Positions 18,711-27,113 are shown, counted from the stretch's first letter. The stretch: 64,000 nucleotides of DNA from Amoebidium appalachense (GCA_963693365.1 CAVNZM010000013.1:6696001-6760000); one strand, 5' to 3'. Translations and numbers: made by a program. The notes: generated by a model from the letters alone, not told the origin.

Positions 18711-20243
18711 TCAAGCCTTAGCAATGGCTCTTGGGCATAATATATAGCAATCTGCCTTCGCGCTGGTACCGGTTGGGGGGTGGTATGGCCATCTGCAGAT
18801 GTTTGCTTCCAGTGTAGTCTTCGGCTTGCCCAGAATTTTCCTGATAGCCATCCCAAAAGTCCGGTTGCTTGGCAGTTTTGTGTCTCGGGCATTGATCTTG
18901 TGCCAAGCTTGGTACAGCTGAAACAGGCCTGTAGGGGTAACAGCACAGCCGCTGTAAATGAAGTCAAACTCCTCACAGCCATTTGTGTGAGAGATGAGGT
19001 CCTTGAGAAATTGAGCCTCGTCGCTCCGGCTAATCGATTTGATGTTCATCTTTGTGTCGTTATCCATAGGCCTGGGCATTGTTTGGGGGATGTCTGGCAT
19101 GTTCATGAAGTCGTGGTAAATTGCTGCCAATACGTCAGGACGTCTGTGATACTCCACAAAGGCCTCGAAGTATTTGTGGTCACCAATCCGTTCCGGACTG
19201 ACCCCAAAACATGCCCATCGCCTATCACTGGTCTCCACACGTACAGGCCAATCTTCGTTAGACAAGACAACATATCGCTCATACGAGTTGGTGTTGATTG
19301 CATCACATCCTTTCTTCTCCAACATCATGGTGGGCTGTGTAATGCGCGCCTTCATTAAGTTGTTAGTTTCGTGTGAACCACCCCACGTCACCTCGTCGCA
19401 CAGCACAAGAAGTTTGTTTGCAATGTGCTGGTTGAACTTTCCCGACATGTGCTCCCGGTGAATGACATAGGCGTAGTACTCTGGTGAAAGGATGTCCATG
19501 ATTGCCTGCCACCACACGTTCTTTCCGGTTCCTTGTTCAGATACAAACAGCAGTGCTGTACCTGGTTTGCTTCCAGGGTACTGAAACAGGTGGGCAACCC
19601 ACATCCGCAGATAACTGTACTCGTCTTCCCGGTTGTTGCACAGAACCCTTCTGGCATGCTCGTGGAACGAGCTGGTCAGGTCTTGACGCAGACAGTACTC
19701 TGGGTCAAAATTGAAACGGAGTCCTCGATAGATATTGTATGGACGATAGACCGAATCGGTATTGTCTGGCTTTCGTTTTCCGGTTTTGGGGTCAGGATCA
19801 GCTGGGTCAAAGATGATCTTGGTGTAGATGGGGATTGCGGTTGTTTTTAAGATTTCTGTCCCATTAATTGGAGGTTGGGGCTTCCATTGTTTTCCAACCT
19901 TCATGTTTGGCTGCCGAAATGAAAAGAGTGAAAGTGTTGCATAGATTTCCTGCTTGCTGACGATCTTTGCAACTTGAACATGCTGTTTAATCTCATGGTC
20001 AAATGTTTTCAGGACAAATAGAGTTGTCCCGCTGATGTGTGCAACATTGGCGCCTATGAATTCCTCCACCTCCTCTCTCGCCCACTCTCTGAATTCGCAG
20101 GTCGCTGGGTTCATCATCAGCCCCTTATAGGCATCAGCCCCGAGATACTCAAATGCTTCAAAGCGCTCTTTGCTTCTCTTTCTGATACGCTCTTGATCGA
20201 TGCCAAACATTGTCTCTTGTCCAGTTTGTTGGTGTGTCTGCAT
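18711..20243 (-). CDS. Superfamily 3 helicase, DUF5906/D5-like, 510 aa
   Basis: Predicted DNA helicase of the primase-associated type found in phages, virophages and giant viruses. Walker A is SEQGTGKNVWW (about residue 233), Walker B LLVLCDEV (about residue 282) and the SF3 sensor-type motif YVVLSNEDWPVRV (about residue 327). An upstream module FDPADPDPKTGKRKP...YNIYRG precedes the ATPase. After it comes ISRSDEAQFLKDLI and a winged-helix-like C-terminus. No primase active-site motif is visible. Intronless. A TATA box (20306-20313) lies about 65 bp before the start. A truncated copy lies directly upstream and a diverged full copy at 25005-26396. Confidence 0.88.
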   Translation of the reverse strand: MQTHQQTGQETMFGIDQERIRKRSKERFEAFEYLGADAYKGLMMNPATCEFREWAREEVEEFIGANVAHISGTTLFVLKTFDHEIKQHVQVAKIVSKQEIYATLSLFSFRQPNMKVGKQWKPQPPINGTEILKTTAIPIYTKIIFDPADPDPKTGKRKPDNTDSVYRPYNIYRGLRFNFDPEYCLRQDLTSSFHEHARRVLCNNREDEYSYLRMWVAHLFQYPGSKPGTALLFVSEQGTGKNVWWQAIMDILSPEYYAYVIHREHMSGKFNQHIANKLLVLCDEVTWGGSHETNNLMKARITQPTMMLEKKGCDAINTNSYERYVVLSNEDWPVRVETSDRRWACFGVSPERIGDHKYFEAFVEYHRRPDVLAAIYHDFMNMPDIPQTMPRPMDNDTKMNIKSISRSDEAQFLKDLISHTNGCEEFDFIYSGCAVTPTGLFQLYQAWHKINARDTKLPSNRTFGMAIRKILGKPKTTLEANICRWPYHPPTGTSAKADCYILCPRAIAKA

Positions 20244-20305
20244 TATTAGTATTGCTGAGAAAATATTTACGCAGGGACACTGCTGGAAAATACTGAATTT
20301 TCTGC

Positions 20306-20313
20306 CTTTTATA
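20306..20313 (-). promoter_or_regulatory. TATA box of the helicase gene
   Basis: Sense-strand TATAAAAG about 65 bp before the ATG at 20243. Confidence 0.6.
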
Positions 20314-20348
20314 CCCTTGGGGTTGGGGCTGCCGGGTCCAGAAAACTC

Positions 20349-20843
20349 TCAATTTTTCGATGCGTCGCCCTGGAAAATGTTGAACGTCCGGCTATGGGTA
20401 GACGTGTAACGCGGGTTGCGAACGCCAGTCTCGGGATCGGGGTCGTTGCGGTCGAAGACGATGCCACCGTGGTAAACGACCATATGACTGCTGTCCAAGT
20501 GCCACGATCCCTTGTATATCTTTATCTTCTTGCCTGTCGGGTTGTATTTGAACTTGTACTTGGACAGCATGTCGGCCACATTCTTCTTCGACTTGATCTC
20601 GAAGACGAATCTCCCATCCTTGAAACGCTTGAAGATGTACGCACCGTCCGGGTGGGAATATGCCACCAGAGTACGGCAGAACGTATAAATCTGCTCCTCC
20701 GTCCACTCGTGTTGCTCAACGATGTCCGCGTCCAACCAGTTGTTGCGAGTGCCTGTTGTCCTCTCAAACTCCTCGTATGCTGCAAGCTTGAGCTGCTCGT
20801 TCTCGGACATACCCGTTGCTATCTTCATGTACAGATCTTCCAT
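20349..20843 (-). CDS. Truncated DUF5906-helicase paralogue (N-terminal part only), 164 aa
   Basis: Start at MEDLYMKIATG. The C-terminal third matches the N-terminal module of the neighbouring helicase: IVFDRNDPDPETGVRNP...RTFNIFQG here against IIFDPADPDPKTGKRKP...RPYNIYRG there. The frame stops a few codons later, before any Walker motif, so the ATPase domain is missing. It may be the remnant of a tandem duplication or a free-standing N-terminal domain. A TATA-like element (20902-20909) lies about 60 bp upstream, overlapping the end of the zinc-finger gene. Confidence 0.7.
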   Translation of the reverse strand: MEDLYMKIATGMSENEQLKLAAYEEFERTTGTRNNWLDADIVEQHEWTEEQIYTFCRTLVAYSHPDGAYIFKRFKDGRFVFEIKSKKNVADMLSKYKFKYNPTGKKIKIYKGSWHLDSSHMVVYHGGIVFDRNDPDPETGVRNPRYTSTHSRTFNIFQGDASKN

Positions 20844-20901
20844 GTTGTCCGTTGTATATATGGTTAGATAATATCTGACGGGTGTCGCCTTGTGTTTGGG
20901 G

Positions 20902-20909
20902 TATTTATA
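20902..20909 (-). promoter_or_regulatory. TATA-like element of the truncated helicase gene
   Basis: Sense-strand TATAAATA about 60 bp before the ATG at 20843. It overlaps the stop codon region of the upstream zinc-finger gene, so coding and promoter sequence are packed together. Confidence 0.5.
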
Positions 20910-21342
20910 TCGGCTCGGATGCTGAACCCACCAGCTCGGGGTGCGCGGCTCTGACATGGCAGTTGAGCGCAGCCGACCGGTTGAACGCAGATGTACAGCC
21001 CACAGACGGACACCTGAGGGTGTTCCGCACAGGCTGTTTTGGCGTCTTGTTTTCCTTGTGGACTAAGCGCCGGTGCCACCACAGTGCGGCAGGGTACGGG
21101 AAGTCGGCCGGGCACGTGTCACAGACGTATGGCCGCTCACCGGTATGCATTCGCACATGCAGCTTCATGTAATCGCTGCGGGTAAAGGTAGCAAAGCAGC
21201 CTTCATGGGGGCACGTGTAAGGGCGTTTCTCGGAGTGTGTTGCGGCACGGTGTCTTTTCATGTTTGCGTTTGTGGTGAACGTTTGGGCACAGTCGGTGCA
21301 TGGAAATACTCTCTTGTGTGGGGGTCTGCATGGTTCAGCCAT
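20905..21342 (-). CDS. C2H2 zinc-finger protein, 145 aa, four fingers
   Basis: Fingers: CTDCAQTF...HRAATH, CPHEGCFATF...HVRMH, CDTCPADF...HRRLVH, CPSVGCTSAF...HVRAAH, with a TGERPY linker between fingers 2 and 3. The start MAEPCRPPH is the only suitable Met. Probably a DNA-binding regulator. Intronless and collinear with the helicase copies downstream. Confidence 0.87.
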   Translation of the reverse strand: MAEPCRPPHKRVFPCTDCAQTFTTNANMKRHRAATHSEKRPYTCPHEGCFATFTRSDYMKLHVRMHTGERPYVCDTCPADFPYPAALWWHRRLVHKENKTPKQPVRNTLRCPSVGCTSAFNRSAALNCHVRAAHPELVGSASEPI

Positions 21343-21393
21343 TGCTAAAGAAAGGGTAGAAAATGAATGTGGCCCCCCCCCCCCCCCCCCCCC

Positions 21394-21648
21394 CTACCAC
21401 CTGTACACCAGCACGCCAGCGAGCAGCACGAGCAGCACGATGCATGCAAGCGCTATGCCCCTCCACATCGAAGCCCTCTTGAGCTGTGCATCATGGTCGT
21501 CCAATGAAGTGCCCATGTAGAGCATGAAGCGCGTGCTGTTGTCGATGGTCAGGTGGTACTCGTGCGGGTCGGCGGCAATGTCATCCCTGCGCACCCACGA
21601 GTTACTCGGGTTGTCAAATCTCAGGTTTGCAATGTTCGGAGAAGTCAT
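21394..21648 (-). CDS. Tail-anchored membrane protein, 84 aa
   Basis: Start at MTSPNIANLRF; an upstream Met at 21705 is possible. A soluble N-terminal part of about 55 residues is followed by one C-terminal hydrophobic helix (GIALACIVLLVLLAGVLVY) ending in RW, the layout of a tail-anchored protein. No family recognised. It is divergent from the plus-strand gene starting 80 bp away, and a C-run of about 21 bases follows its stop. Confidence 0.65.
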   Translation of the reverse strand: MTSPNIANLRFDNPSNSWVRRDDIAADPHEYHLTIDNSTRFMLYMGTSLDDHDAQLKRASMWRGIALACIVLLVLLAGVLVYRW

Positions 21649-21728
21649 ACCTTCCGAAGAGATAGTTTGGAGCGCCTCCTCCCCAGCAACTCGGGGAGCA
21701 CACACAGAGATTATGCATCGCAGTGCTA

Positions 21729-22662
21729 ATGGAACCTAAAAACCGCTGGGACGTAGGGCGCGCCAAGACGGAGGACGCACTGACGAGGTATATGGACAGG
21801 GTGTGCTCGGGTGAGGATCCGGAAGGAACATGGTGGTTTCTTCGATGGGGGGGGGCTTCGGATGGCGGTTCCTGTAGTAATAGCAGGACCGCACATCGAA
21901 CTTTGGAGTCTTCAAATCCAACACATAACGCGCGTAAAGGCCTCGGATTATGAGGTACCGTACAACTCCAACCCTCCCGCTACCAACACAACCCGCAGCA
22001 GCCCACACATCTATGATATCTACAAGAGCGAGGATTATGAGAGTCCGGACAACCCTCACCCCGCTGCCGACACGACCCTTAGTCCCTACGTCTATGAAAT
22101 CTACATTTTCAGCCAGCCCAGAACTGAGATGTTTCCCTATGATAATTTCTTCCATGAAAATTACAGCCGTCAAACCCCTCAATACATTATTAAACAGACC
22201 AGGGACGGTTGGGTCTTTTGGAATGCATACGGGAATCCCGACCTGGACGAGGCCAAAAACACAGCGCCCGGTGTCTCGAGGACGCCCTACTGGTTCATGC
22301 CCGAACTGCTCTTTGAGACCCTTGTCAAAGAACCGCCCCTGACCAAACCTCGGACCCTGCTCGAGTCCGCCTACCGCGCCGGAAGGTCGCACGGCGCGCC
22401 CACCACCATGGCCCCGGGCGGCGCAACCACCGAGGACCTGAGCACAGCACTTGAAGATTGGGGTGAGCGCTGGCTTGACTATTTTTTCAAAGAGGTCGGC
22501 CACGTGGTGGAGGCAGCAGGGCTGCCGCTGCGCGAGGGTGTCTTTGACAGAGCCTACGGGCGCAACCGCAACCAGGAGTTCGAGGGGGTGGGTGCGGACC
22601 TTGATGAGTGGAACGAGGGGACCCCCTGGAGCAACGCGGGCAACGTGGGGCATGCCTTATAG
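21729..22662 (+). CDS. Hypothetical protein with a frame change at a G8 run
   Basis: The ATG at 21729 opens a coding-like frame (MEPKNRWDVGRAKTEDAL) that runs into a G8 run at 21847-21854. Beyond it the neighbouring frame is clearly coding (MAVPVVIAGPHIELW from 21862, then many Tyr/Pro-rich residues) up to the stop at 22662. A one-base error or mutation in the run would join them; otherwise the protein starts at 21862 with about 266 residues. No family or membrane segment seen. The C-terminus includes an amphipathic stretch (WLDYFFKEVGHVVEAAGLPL). Confidence 0.65.
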
Positions 22663-22682
22663 CAAAAAATCTTAAACAGTTT

Positions 22683-22770
22683 CGGGGTGAATATATAATG
22701 TAAATCCAACGATCCAAATAATGGTTTTGCAACTTCACATCGGGGTGAATATACAATGTAAATCCAACAA
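22683..22770. repeat. Direct repeat pair, about 30 bp
   Basis: cggggtgaatata followed by aatgtaaatccaac occurs at about 22683 and 22741 with one difference, between the 3' ends of two convergent genes. Confidence 0.7.
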
Positions 22771-22784
22771 CAGAAATAAAAATA

Positions 22785-22967
22785 TCAATGTGCTTGGCGC
22801 TTTACTCGCACACTCTGTCGGAGCACCAGTCTCCGGTATTTTGGCATGAACTCGTCTGCATACACGTACTTCCTTGCACGTCTGTGACCCCTCTTTTTGG
22901 ACCGACCTCTTCGTTTTGACATGACGTTCACCCAAAAATTGTGGGCGACCTCTCCTAGTGAAACCAT
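22785..22967 (-). CDS. Small very basic protein, 45-60 aa
   Basis: Two starts are possible: 22967 (MVSLGEVAH) or 22922 (MSKRRGRSKKRGHRRAR). About a third of the shorter form is Arg or Lys, which suggests a nucleic-acid-binding or DNA-packing peptide. No family recognised. Composition differs strongly from chance translation of the surrounding DNA. Confidence 0.5.
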   Translation of the reverse strand: MVSLGEVAHNFWVNVMSKRRGRSKKRGHRRARKYVYADEFMPKYRRLVLRQSVRVKRQAH

Positions 22968-23332
22968 TTCCTCCTCTTACACCCTGCCGCGCACAGGTTG
23001 CTGGTCCACGCACCCTCCTCGAGCTCGAGGGACACCTTGCGCCACCCTGATTCTGCGCGCTTGATCTCGCACGCCACCACAATGTCTCCCGGTCGCACAC
23101 CTGCGGTCCACATGCTTGTGCAACAGCGCACGCTCAGCACCTCACACCCCGATTCGGGCCCGCGCGCACACACACCGAAACATGCAAGCGCGCACTCGTG
23201 GTCGTGCAGCGCCTCGAGCACCGACACCTTGCGAACGAGCGTTCGACGACGCAGGCGGGGACTCTGGAGGGTATAAAAGCGTGTGTCTGACACGGGGAGC
23301 TGCCAGTCTGCATCTGCACCAGAACCGACCAT
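22955..23332 (-). CDS. Possible hypothetical protein, 125 aa, divergent from the next gene
   Basis: The frame starts at the CCATGG that also holds the start of the plus-strand gene at 23331. The C-terminal two thirds look coding (LEALHDHECALACFG, VRPGDIVVACEIKRAESGW). No family recognised. The overlap of start codons and the TATA box of the other gene inside this frame speak against it, so treat as tentative. Confidence 0.3.
   Translation of the reverse strand: MVGSGADADWQLPVSDTRFYTLQSPRLRRRTLVRKVSVLEALHDHECALACFGVCARGPESGCEVLSVRCCTSMWTAGVRPGDIVVACEIKRAESGWRKVSLELEEGAWTSNLCAAGCKRRKWFH
23272..23279 (+). promoter_or_regulatory. TATA box of the 23331 gene
   Basis: TATAAAAG 59 bp before the ATG. 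Confidence 0.65.
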
Positions 23333-23849
23333 GGCTTTTGAGCAGGACCTGAAGCTATTCGTGAATAGACTTTCGCTGTTTGTATCCAACATGACGTTCG
23401 ACTCGAACGGCGCCGGGAGGGTGGCGAGCCGGCCGCTACAGCTCCACGCAAGACTCGGGAAGGGCGACACGATGCTGTCAGACACGATGCTGCCGCTGCA
23501 GTCGGTAGAAGCGTCGAACAGGACTGGACTCAACCACCTGGTGTTTTCGACGTGTCCACTGGAGGGGGCCGGGGATGCGGTGACCATCGACCTGGATTGG
23601 GGCAAGGCGTTCCGGCTGACCTGGGAGCGCTGGGACACCACACTGTCGCTGCTGCCACCGAGGGACCCGACTGAGGAGCAGGGTATGAGCGAGGGACGTG
23701 CGGTCCCGTTGAAGGCTTTGAGCCAGCGAACTACCCTTGTGCGAATTGACCTTCTGAAGGATCTTCTGTGGTACGACACGGGCTGCGACATCCTGTCGCT
23801 GAAGCTATATGAATCAGTAAAGAAAAATAGGCAGCGGCGTAGAGAATAA
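23331..23849 (+). CDS. Hypothetical protein, 172 aa
   Basis: Start MAFEQDLKLFV, chosen because a TATA box lies 59 bp upstream and an earlier non-ATG extension is unlikely. Globular, without membrane segment. The N-terminal half alternates hydrophobic residues as in beta strands (LQLHARLG, HLVFSTCPL, VTIDLDWG). The C-terminus is basic (KKNRQRRRE). Unrecognised. Intronless and well-formed promoter support a real gene of the island. Confidence 0.72.
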   Translation: MAFEQDLKLFVNRLSLFVSNMTFDSNGAGRVASRPLQLHARLGKGDTMLSDTMLPLQSVEASNRTGLNHLVFSTCPLEGAGDAVTIDLDWGKAFRLTWERWDTTLSLLPPRDPTEEQGMSEGRAVPLKALSQRTTLVRIDLLKDLLWYDTGCDILSLKLYESVKKNRQRRRE

Positions 23850-23908
23850 TGCAGGTATCACGCAGTGCGTGTGTGTGTGCGACCGCGCCCCGGATGGTGC
23901 AGCACGCG

Positions 23909-23916
23909 TATATAAG
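23909..23916 (+). promoter_or_regulatory. TATA box of the broken Bro/MSV199-like gene
   Basis: TATATAAG about 80 bp before the ATG at 23991. Confidence 0.5.
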
Positions 23917-23990
23917 CAGGGCCACACCCAACGTGTCGTCCGAGCGCATGCTTGTGTGTGCGCACACAAATTTGTTTATTTTTCAGAGAA

Positions 23991-24339
23991 ATGATCCCCC
24001 CACCCTTCTCGCCCGCGAGGCCAACTTCGCATCAATGGAGTGGGGAAGCTCACCCCAGTGGCTTCATTCCGTGACCTCCTCGAGATCATCTACCTACTCC
24101 CTGGGAAGCGCGCCCACGAGTTCCGCAAGACCTGTGCCACCTACATAGCACGTAAGGGTAAAATTTTGTGGAATGCCATCCACAACTTTGCTTGTTTCGA
24201 CCAATTGCCTGTGTGCTCGCTCGTGATGACTCCACGAGGATCGAGTATGAAAAGTGGCAGCGCAGATATGGCAGGAATATGGTCTTACGCCCGTGTGCAC
24301 TCTTTGGTGGACGGTCAAACTGGCCTTGTGCCGGTATGA
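23991..24339 (+). pseudogene. Broken gene resembling virus Bro-N/MSV199-type proteins
   Basis: The ATG at 23991 enters a C6 run (23996-24001) and loses its frame. The neighbouring frame then reads INGVGKLTPVASFRDLLEII and LLPGKRAHEFRKTCATYIAR (to about 24152). This matches the TPVA...IIwLLPG...EFRrxCA pattern I know from large-DNA-virus proteins carrying Bro-N/KilA-N/MSV199-like DNA-binding modules. Past the pattern the frame continues without recognisable similarity to 24339 and overlaps the antisense zinc-finger gene. I interpret it as a frameshifted, 3'-truncated remnant with an intact promoter. Confidence 0.5.
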
Positions 24340-24648
24340 TTTGCTGCATCCCATATAATCACATCTGAAAGAGTTCCCGCCAGAATGCGATCTCTGATGC
24401 ACACGATATGAACTTGGATGTATAAAATCCTTGCCACAATCGCTGCAAATAAAGGGTTTTTCTGACTTGTGTTTCCACATGTGTGTTGACAACGAAGCTG
24501 GGGTTGTATATGCAGCTGAACACTCCGGATAATCACATTTGAACAGGGTGCCTGTGTGTTTTCGCAGATGGGTTTCCAAGTGAGCCTTCTGCCTGAAGTT
24601 CCGTCCGCACTCCGGCCAGTTGCACTTCCACCCACGAGAATCTGTCAT
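24094..24648 (-). CDS. C2H2 zinc-finger protein, 184 aa, five to six fingers
   Basis: Fingers begin at CNWPECGRNF, CDYPECSAAY, CSDCGKDF, CDYMGCSKSY and CHICAATF, each with a proper H-x3-H end. The last ~40 residues are not finger-like and overlap the opposite-strand Bro/MSV199-like remnant. That suggests the stop codon was acquired when the gene came to rest against that remnant. Probable DNA-binding regulator; intronless. Confidence 0.87.
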   Translation of the reverse strand: MTDSRGWKCNWPECGRNFRQKAHLETHLRKHTGTLFKCDYPECSAAYTTPASLSTHMWKHKSEKPFICSDCGKDFIHPSSYRVHQRSHSGGNSFRCDYMGCSKSYRHKASLTVHQRVHTGVRPYSCHICAATFHTRSSWSHHERAHRQLVETSKVVDGIPQNFTLTCYVGGTGLAELVGALPRE

Positions 24649-24689
24649 CGTTGAGGTTAAGGAATAAAAAAGCCAACGTTTTCCTTTGC

Positions 24690-25015
24690 CCTTAGTAATT
24701 CAAGTTACTCTGAGCATAAAATTAATGGTTTTTTATTTGTTTCATGAGTAACAATATCTTACTCAGGGTACTCATTCTGAGTAACACAGACAAGTTTCCC
24801 CCACTAGATGTTACTCACCCAAATATGGTAAAGGTTTCCTTTTTAGGTATAAAAATGTGCAATTGTCATATAGTGAGTAGGATGAGTAGGATGAGTACGT
24901 ACTCATCTACTGTGGGCTACGGGTATACCTAAATCTCAATCCAAAAGGAAATTGGAACACCCGGGGGGGACCAGATGAGTAGGTACTCAAGCTACTCATC
25001 CTACTCACCCCATCA
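24690..25015. promoter_or_regulatory. Cluster of TGAGTA/TACTCA motifs
   Basis: Over a dozen copies of gagta or tactc, many as atgagta or tactcat, including the palindrome gagtacgtactc (about 24892) and closely spaced runs such as gagtaggatgagtaggatg. The block lies between the zinc-finger gene start and the end of the second helicase gene. It looks like a multi-site binding region, but it could be a decayed tandem repeat. Confidence 0.45.
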
Positions 25016-26396
25016 AAATGGCCTCAAAATTTAGGTGGTACCCCTTACACCTCCCCTGGACAAACAAACTCATTCCATTAACTTTGTCCCCGAAAAGCTT
25101 CGAGAGGCATTCGCCCACTTGTCGCAGGCTGGCTGTCTGCGGGTTCTTGCCGTTTAAGCGCATCCACTCTTGAAGATGAAGGTGGATCTCGGTTGCTGTC
25201 ACAAACTTTCCGTCGGTGAGGGCCATTCTTTCGCAGCTGTCCTCCCCCATGACAACATCCTTCAAAAAGGACAGACAGTCAGATCGGGAAAACGATTTCA
25301 GACGCTCCTTCAACTTGGAGTTCGGTGGGCGGAGATAAAGCAAGATTGGATTCCCATTAGGACGGTGTTGGTGCAGAAATTGGAAGAGGTGGTGTAGAGC
25401 ATCTTGATCCTCATAGTGTGTCCAGAGGTTGTTGAAGTATGCCGTGTCATTGACTTTTGCAGGTGAGACCTCAAAGCAGGCAGAGCGGCGGTCGCTGGCT
25501 TCAACACGCAGTGGCCAGTCCTCGTTTGACATAAACACGTAGCGCTCACAGGACCGTCGGACCATTTGGTCGATGCCTTTTCGCTCGATAACCATTGTCG
25601 TGTCTGTTATCATATTTTTGAGCTGGTTGTTGACTGTGTGTTCCCCCCCAAAGGTCACTTCATCGACCAACACAAGCAGCTTATCCGCGAGGTGTGCATT
25701 GAAATTCCCAACCAATCGGTGTTTGCTGTTCACGGTTACAACCAAGGCGGGACCCAATAACTTGCTGAATATGTTCCAAAACATGTTTTTTCCCGTCCCT
25801 TGGACACTTTTGAAAAGACAACAACTATCAGGCTTTTGTCCTGGATGCTGGATGATATGTGCAATCCAATTAAGAAGAAACCCGCCCATGATGGGGTCAC
25901 CGTTGGCCATAATGTTGTGTAGGTGCCAGAGAAAGGGTCCCACTTTATGTGAGTCCACTCGGAAACCGTCAATAGGTGAAAACGCCATGCCGCCATATGT
26001 ATTGAAGCAGGCGTAGTTCTCGTCCTTCTCGCATTTGAGATCAGCCGGGTCAAAAACAGCGTCGTTGAACCATGTTATTGTGGGTTCGCATAGATAGTCC
26101 TTCCCCAAGTAAACAGCGTCTTTTTTCCCATTCGGATAGGTGAATCTCATGGCGGACAGAGTCCCGTTGACTGCCTCCCTGGATTGGAAATCAAAAGTGG
26201 TACGTCTCCCCTTGTTGATTTTTACCACATACACATTGCTATTTAGAACGCGAGCTACCTTTGTCCTCAAAAAAGCAATAATGGCATCTTTATCACACCA
26301 GGAACCAATGGAGCTTGATGGGGCAAAGCGCGGTAATCCATCCGTAACATTGAGAAACGAAGTACGTGCGGCCTCGTCAATGTTTATCATTATCAT
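25005..26396 (-). CDS. Superfamily 3 helicase, DUF5906/D5-like, second copy, 463 aa
   Basis: Start MIMINIDEAART; a second Met two codons later is equally possible. Walker A SVQGTGKNMFW (about residue 213), Walker B LLVLVDEVTFGG (about residue 263) and YVFMSNEDWPLRV (about residue 309) align with the copy at 18711-20243, as does FSRSDCLSFLKDV and the C-terminal domain. The N-terminal module is more diverged (FDPADLKCEKDEN). Intact motifs suggest an active ATPase. It is far from identical to the other copy, so the duplication is old or the two arrived separately. Confidence 0.88.
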   Translation of the reverse strand: MIMINIDEAARTSFLNVTDGLPRFAPSSSIGSWCDKDAIIAFLRTKVARVLNSNVYVVKINKGRRTTFDFQSREAVNGTLSAMRFTYPNGKKDAVYLGKDYLCEPTITWFNDAVFDPADLKCEKDENYACFNTYGGMAFSPIDGFRVDSHKVGPFLWHLHNIMANGDPIMGGFLLNWIAHIIQHPGQKPDSCCLFKSVQGTGKNMFWNIFSKLLGPALVVTVNSKHRLVGNFNAHLADKLLVLVDEVTFGGEHTVNNQLKNMITDTTMVIERKGIDQMVRRSCERYVFMSNEDWPLRVEASDRRSACFEVSPAKVNDTAYFNNLWTHYEDQDALHHLFQFLHQHRPNGNPILLYLRPPNSKLKERLKSFSRSDCLSFLKDVVMGEDSCERMALTDGKFVTATEIHLHLQEWMRLNGKNPQTASLRQVGECLSKLFGDKVNGMSLFVQGRCKGYHLNFEAILMG

Positions 26397-26488
26397 CTTA
26401 TACTAGAAAATAATTTTGTCTGGGTGGGCTACGAGCCCTAAAACATGTATTTCCAGTTGCCCCGTGTGCAGGGCACTGATTTCTACCC

Positions 26489-26656
26489 TCTTCTGGTTGG
26501 TGCCAAGAGGCAGTGCCCTACACGTGTGGTGTCTAAACAGCCTATAGGCATGCTCTGTGTGCAGGGCACTAATTTGTTGTGCCTTCCTTTTTTGGTTAGA
26601 TCTATACCCGGCCAATGGTTAGCAGCCACGGGTTTGTTTTCATCAAGCTTAGACGT
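26489..26656 (-). repeat. 168-bp inverted repeat, left copy
   Basis: Nearly identical in inverse orientation to 31121-31288. It includes a perfect match over gaaaacaaacccgtggctgc and over tgcctataggctgtttagac. A partial further unit continues outward to about 26458. The two copies flank 4.46 kb holding three coiled-coil genes. Confidence 0.9.
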
Positions 26657-26714
26657 TAATACATACTAAGTAACAGAATGAAATCACTCGCACGTGTTAT
26701 CCCTCATGATTGTA

Positions 26715-27113
26715 TCAATCCGTTTCATCCGGAGTCTTAGCGGACTGGCCCAGCCGTATGAGACAGGCCCGTAGAAAGTCCTTTTGCTTCTTCAGCTTGT
26801 CGTTTTCCAGCTGCAGCTCTTGGTTCTCCACCACCAAATTCGTGACCACCCCCTGGTGCTTCTCGATATCGTCTCGTAGTTTCTTGTTCTCTTCGCACAC
26901 CTTGTTGCGCTCCTCTTGCAGGCCCTTGATCACCTCCCGCTGGTTCTTGTTCATTGTGCGCAGCGCGTCGTTGTCCTTGTCCATGTCGTTGTTCAACTCC
27001 CTCAGCTGCTGGATCAGCCCGTGCAGCCCCTCGTTGGCCTCCTTCAGCATCTTGTTGGTCTCTTGCAGCTGCTCGGTGTGTGCATCTTGGCGCTGTGTAT
27101 CTGTTTCATCCAT
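26715..27113 (-). CDS. Coiled-coil protein, 132 aa
   Basis: Almost the whole protein from MDETDTQRQ to LRACLIRLG is a continuous heptad-rich helix with Leu/Val/Met at a/d positions and Glu/Lys/Asn elsewhere (LQETNKMLKEANEGLHGL, LQLENDKLKKQKDFL). It is predicted to form a rod or oligomer. No other domain. It shares an upstream block with the coiled-coil gene at 1-934. Confidence 0.75.
   Translation of the reverse strand: MDETDTQRQDAHTEQLQETNKMLKEANEGLHGLIQQLRELNNDMDKDNDALRTMNKNQREVIKGLQEERNKVCEENKKLRDDIEKHQGVVTNLVVENQELQLENDKLKKQKDFLRACLIRLGQSAKTPDETD

Noticed and set aside
22735-23100. 121-codon minus-strand frame starting MCDRETLWW
   Set aside because: Overlaps the basic small gene and the better coding-like frame at 22955-23332; its composition looks random.
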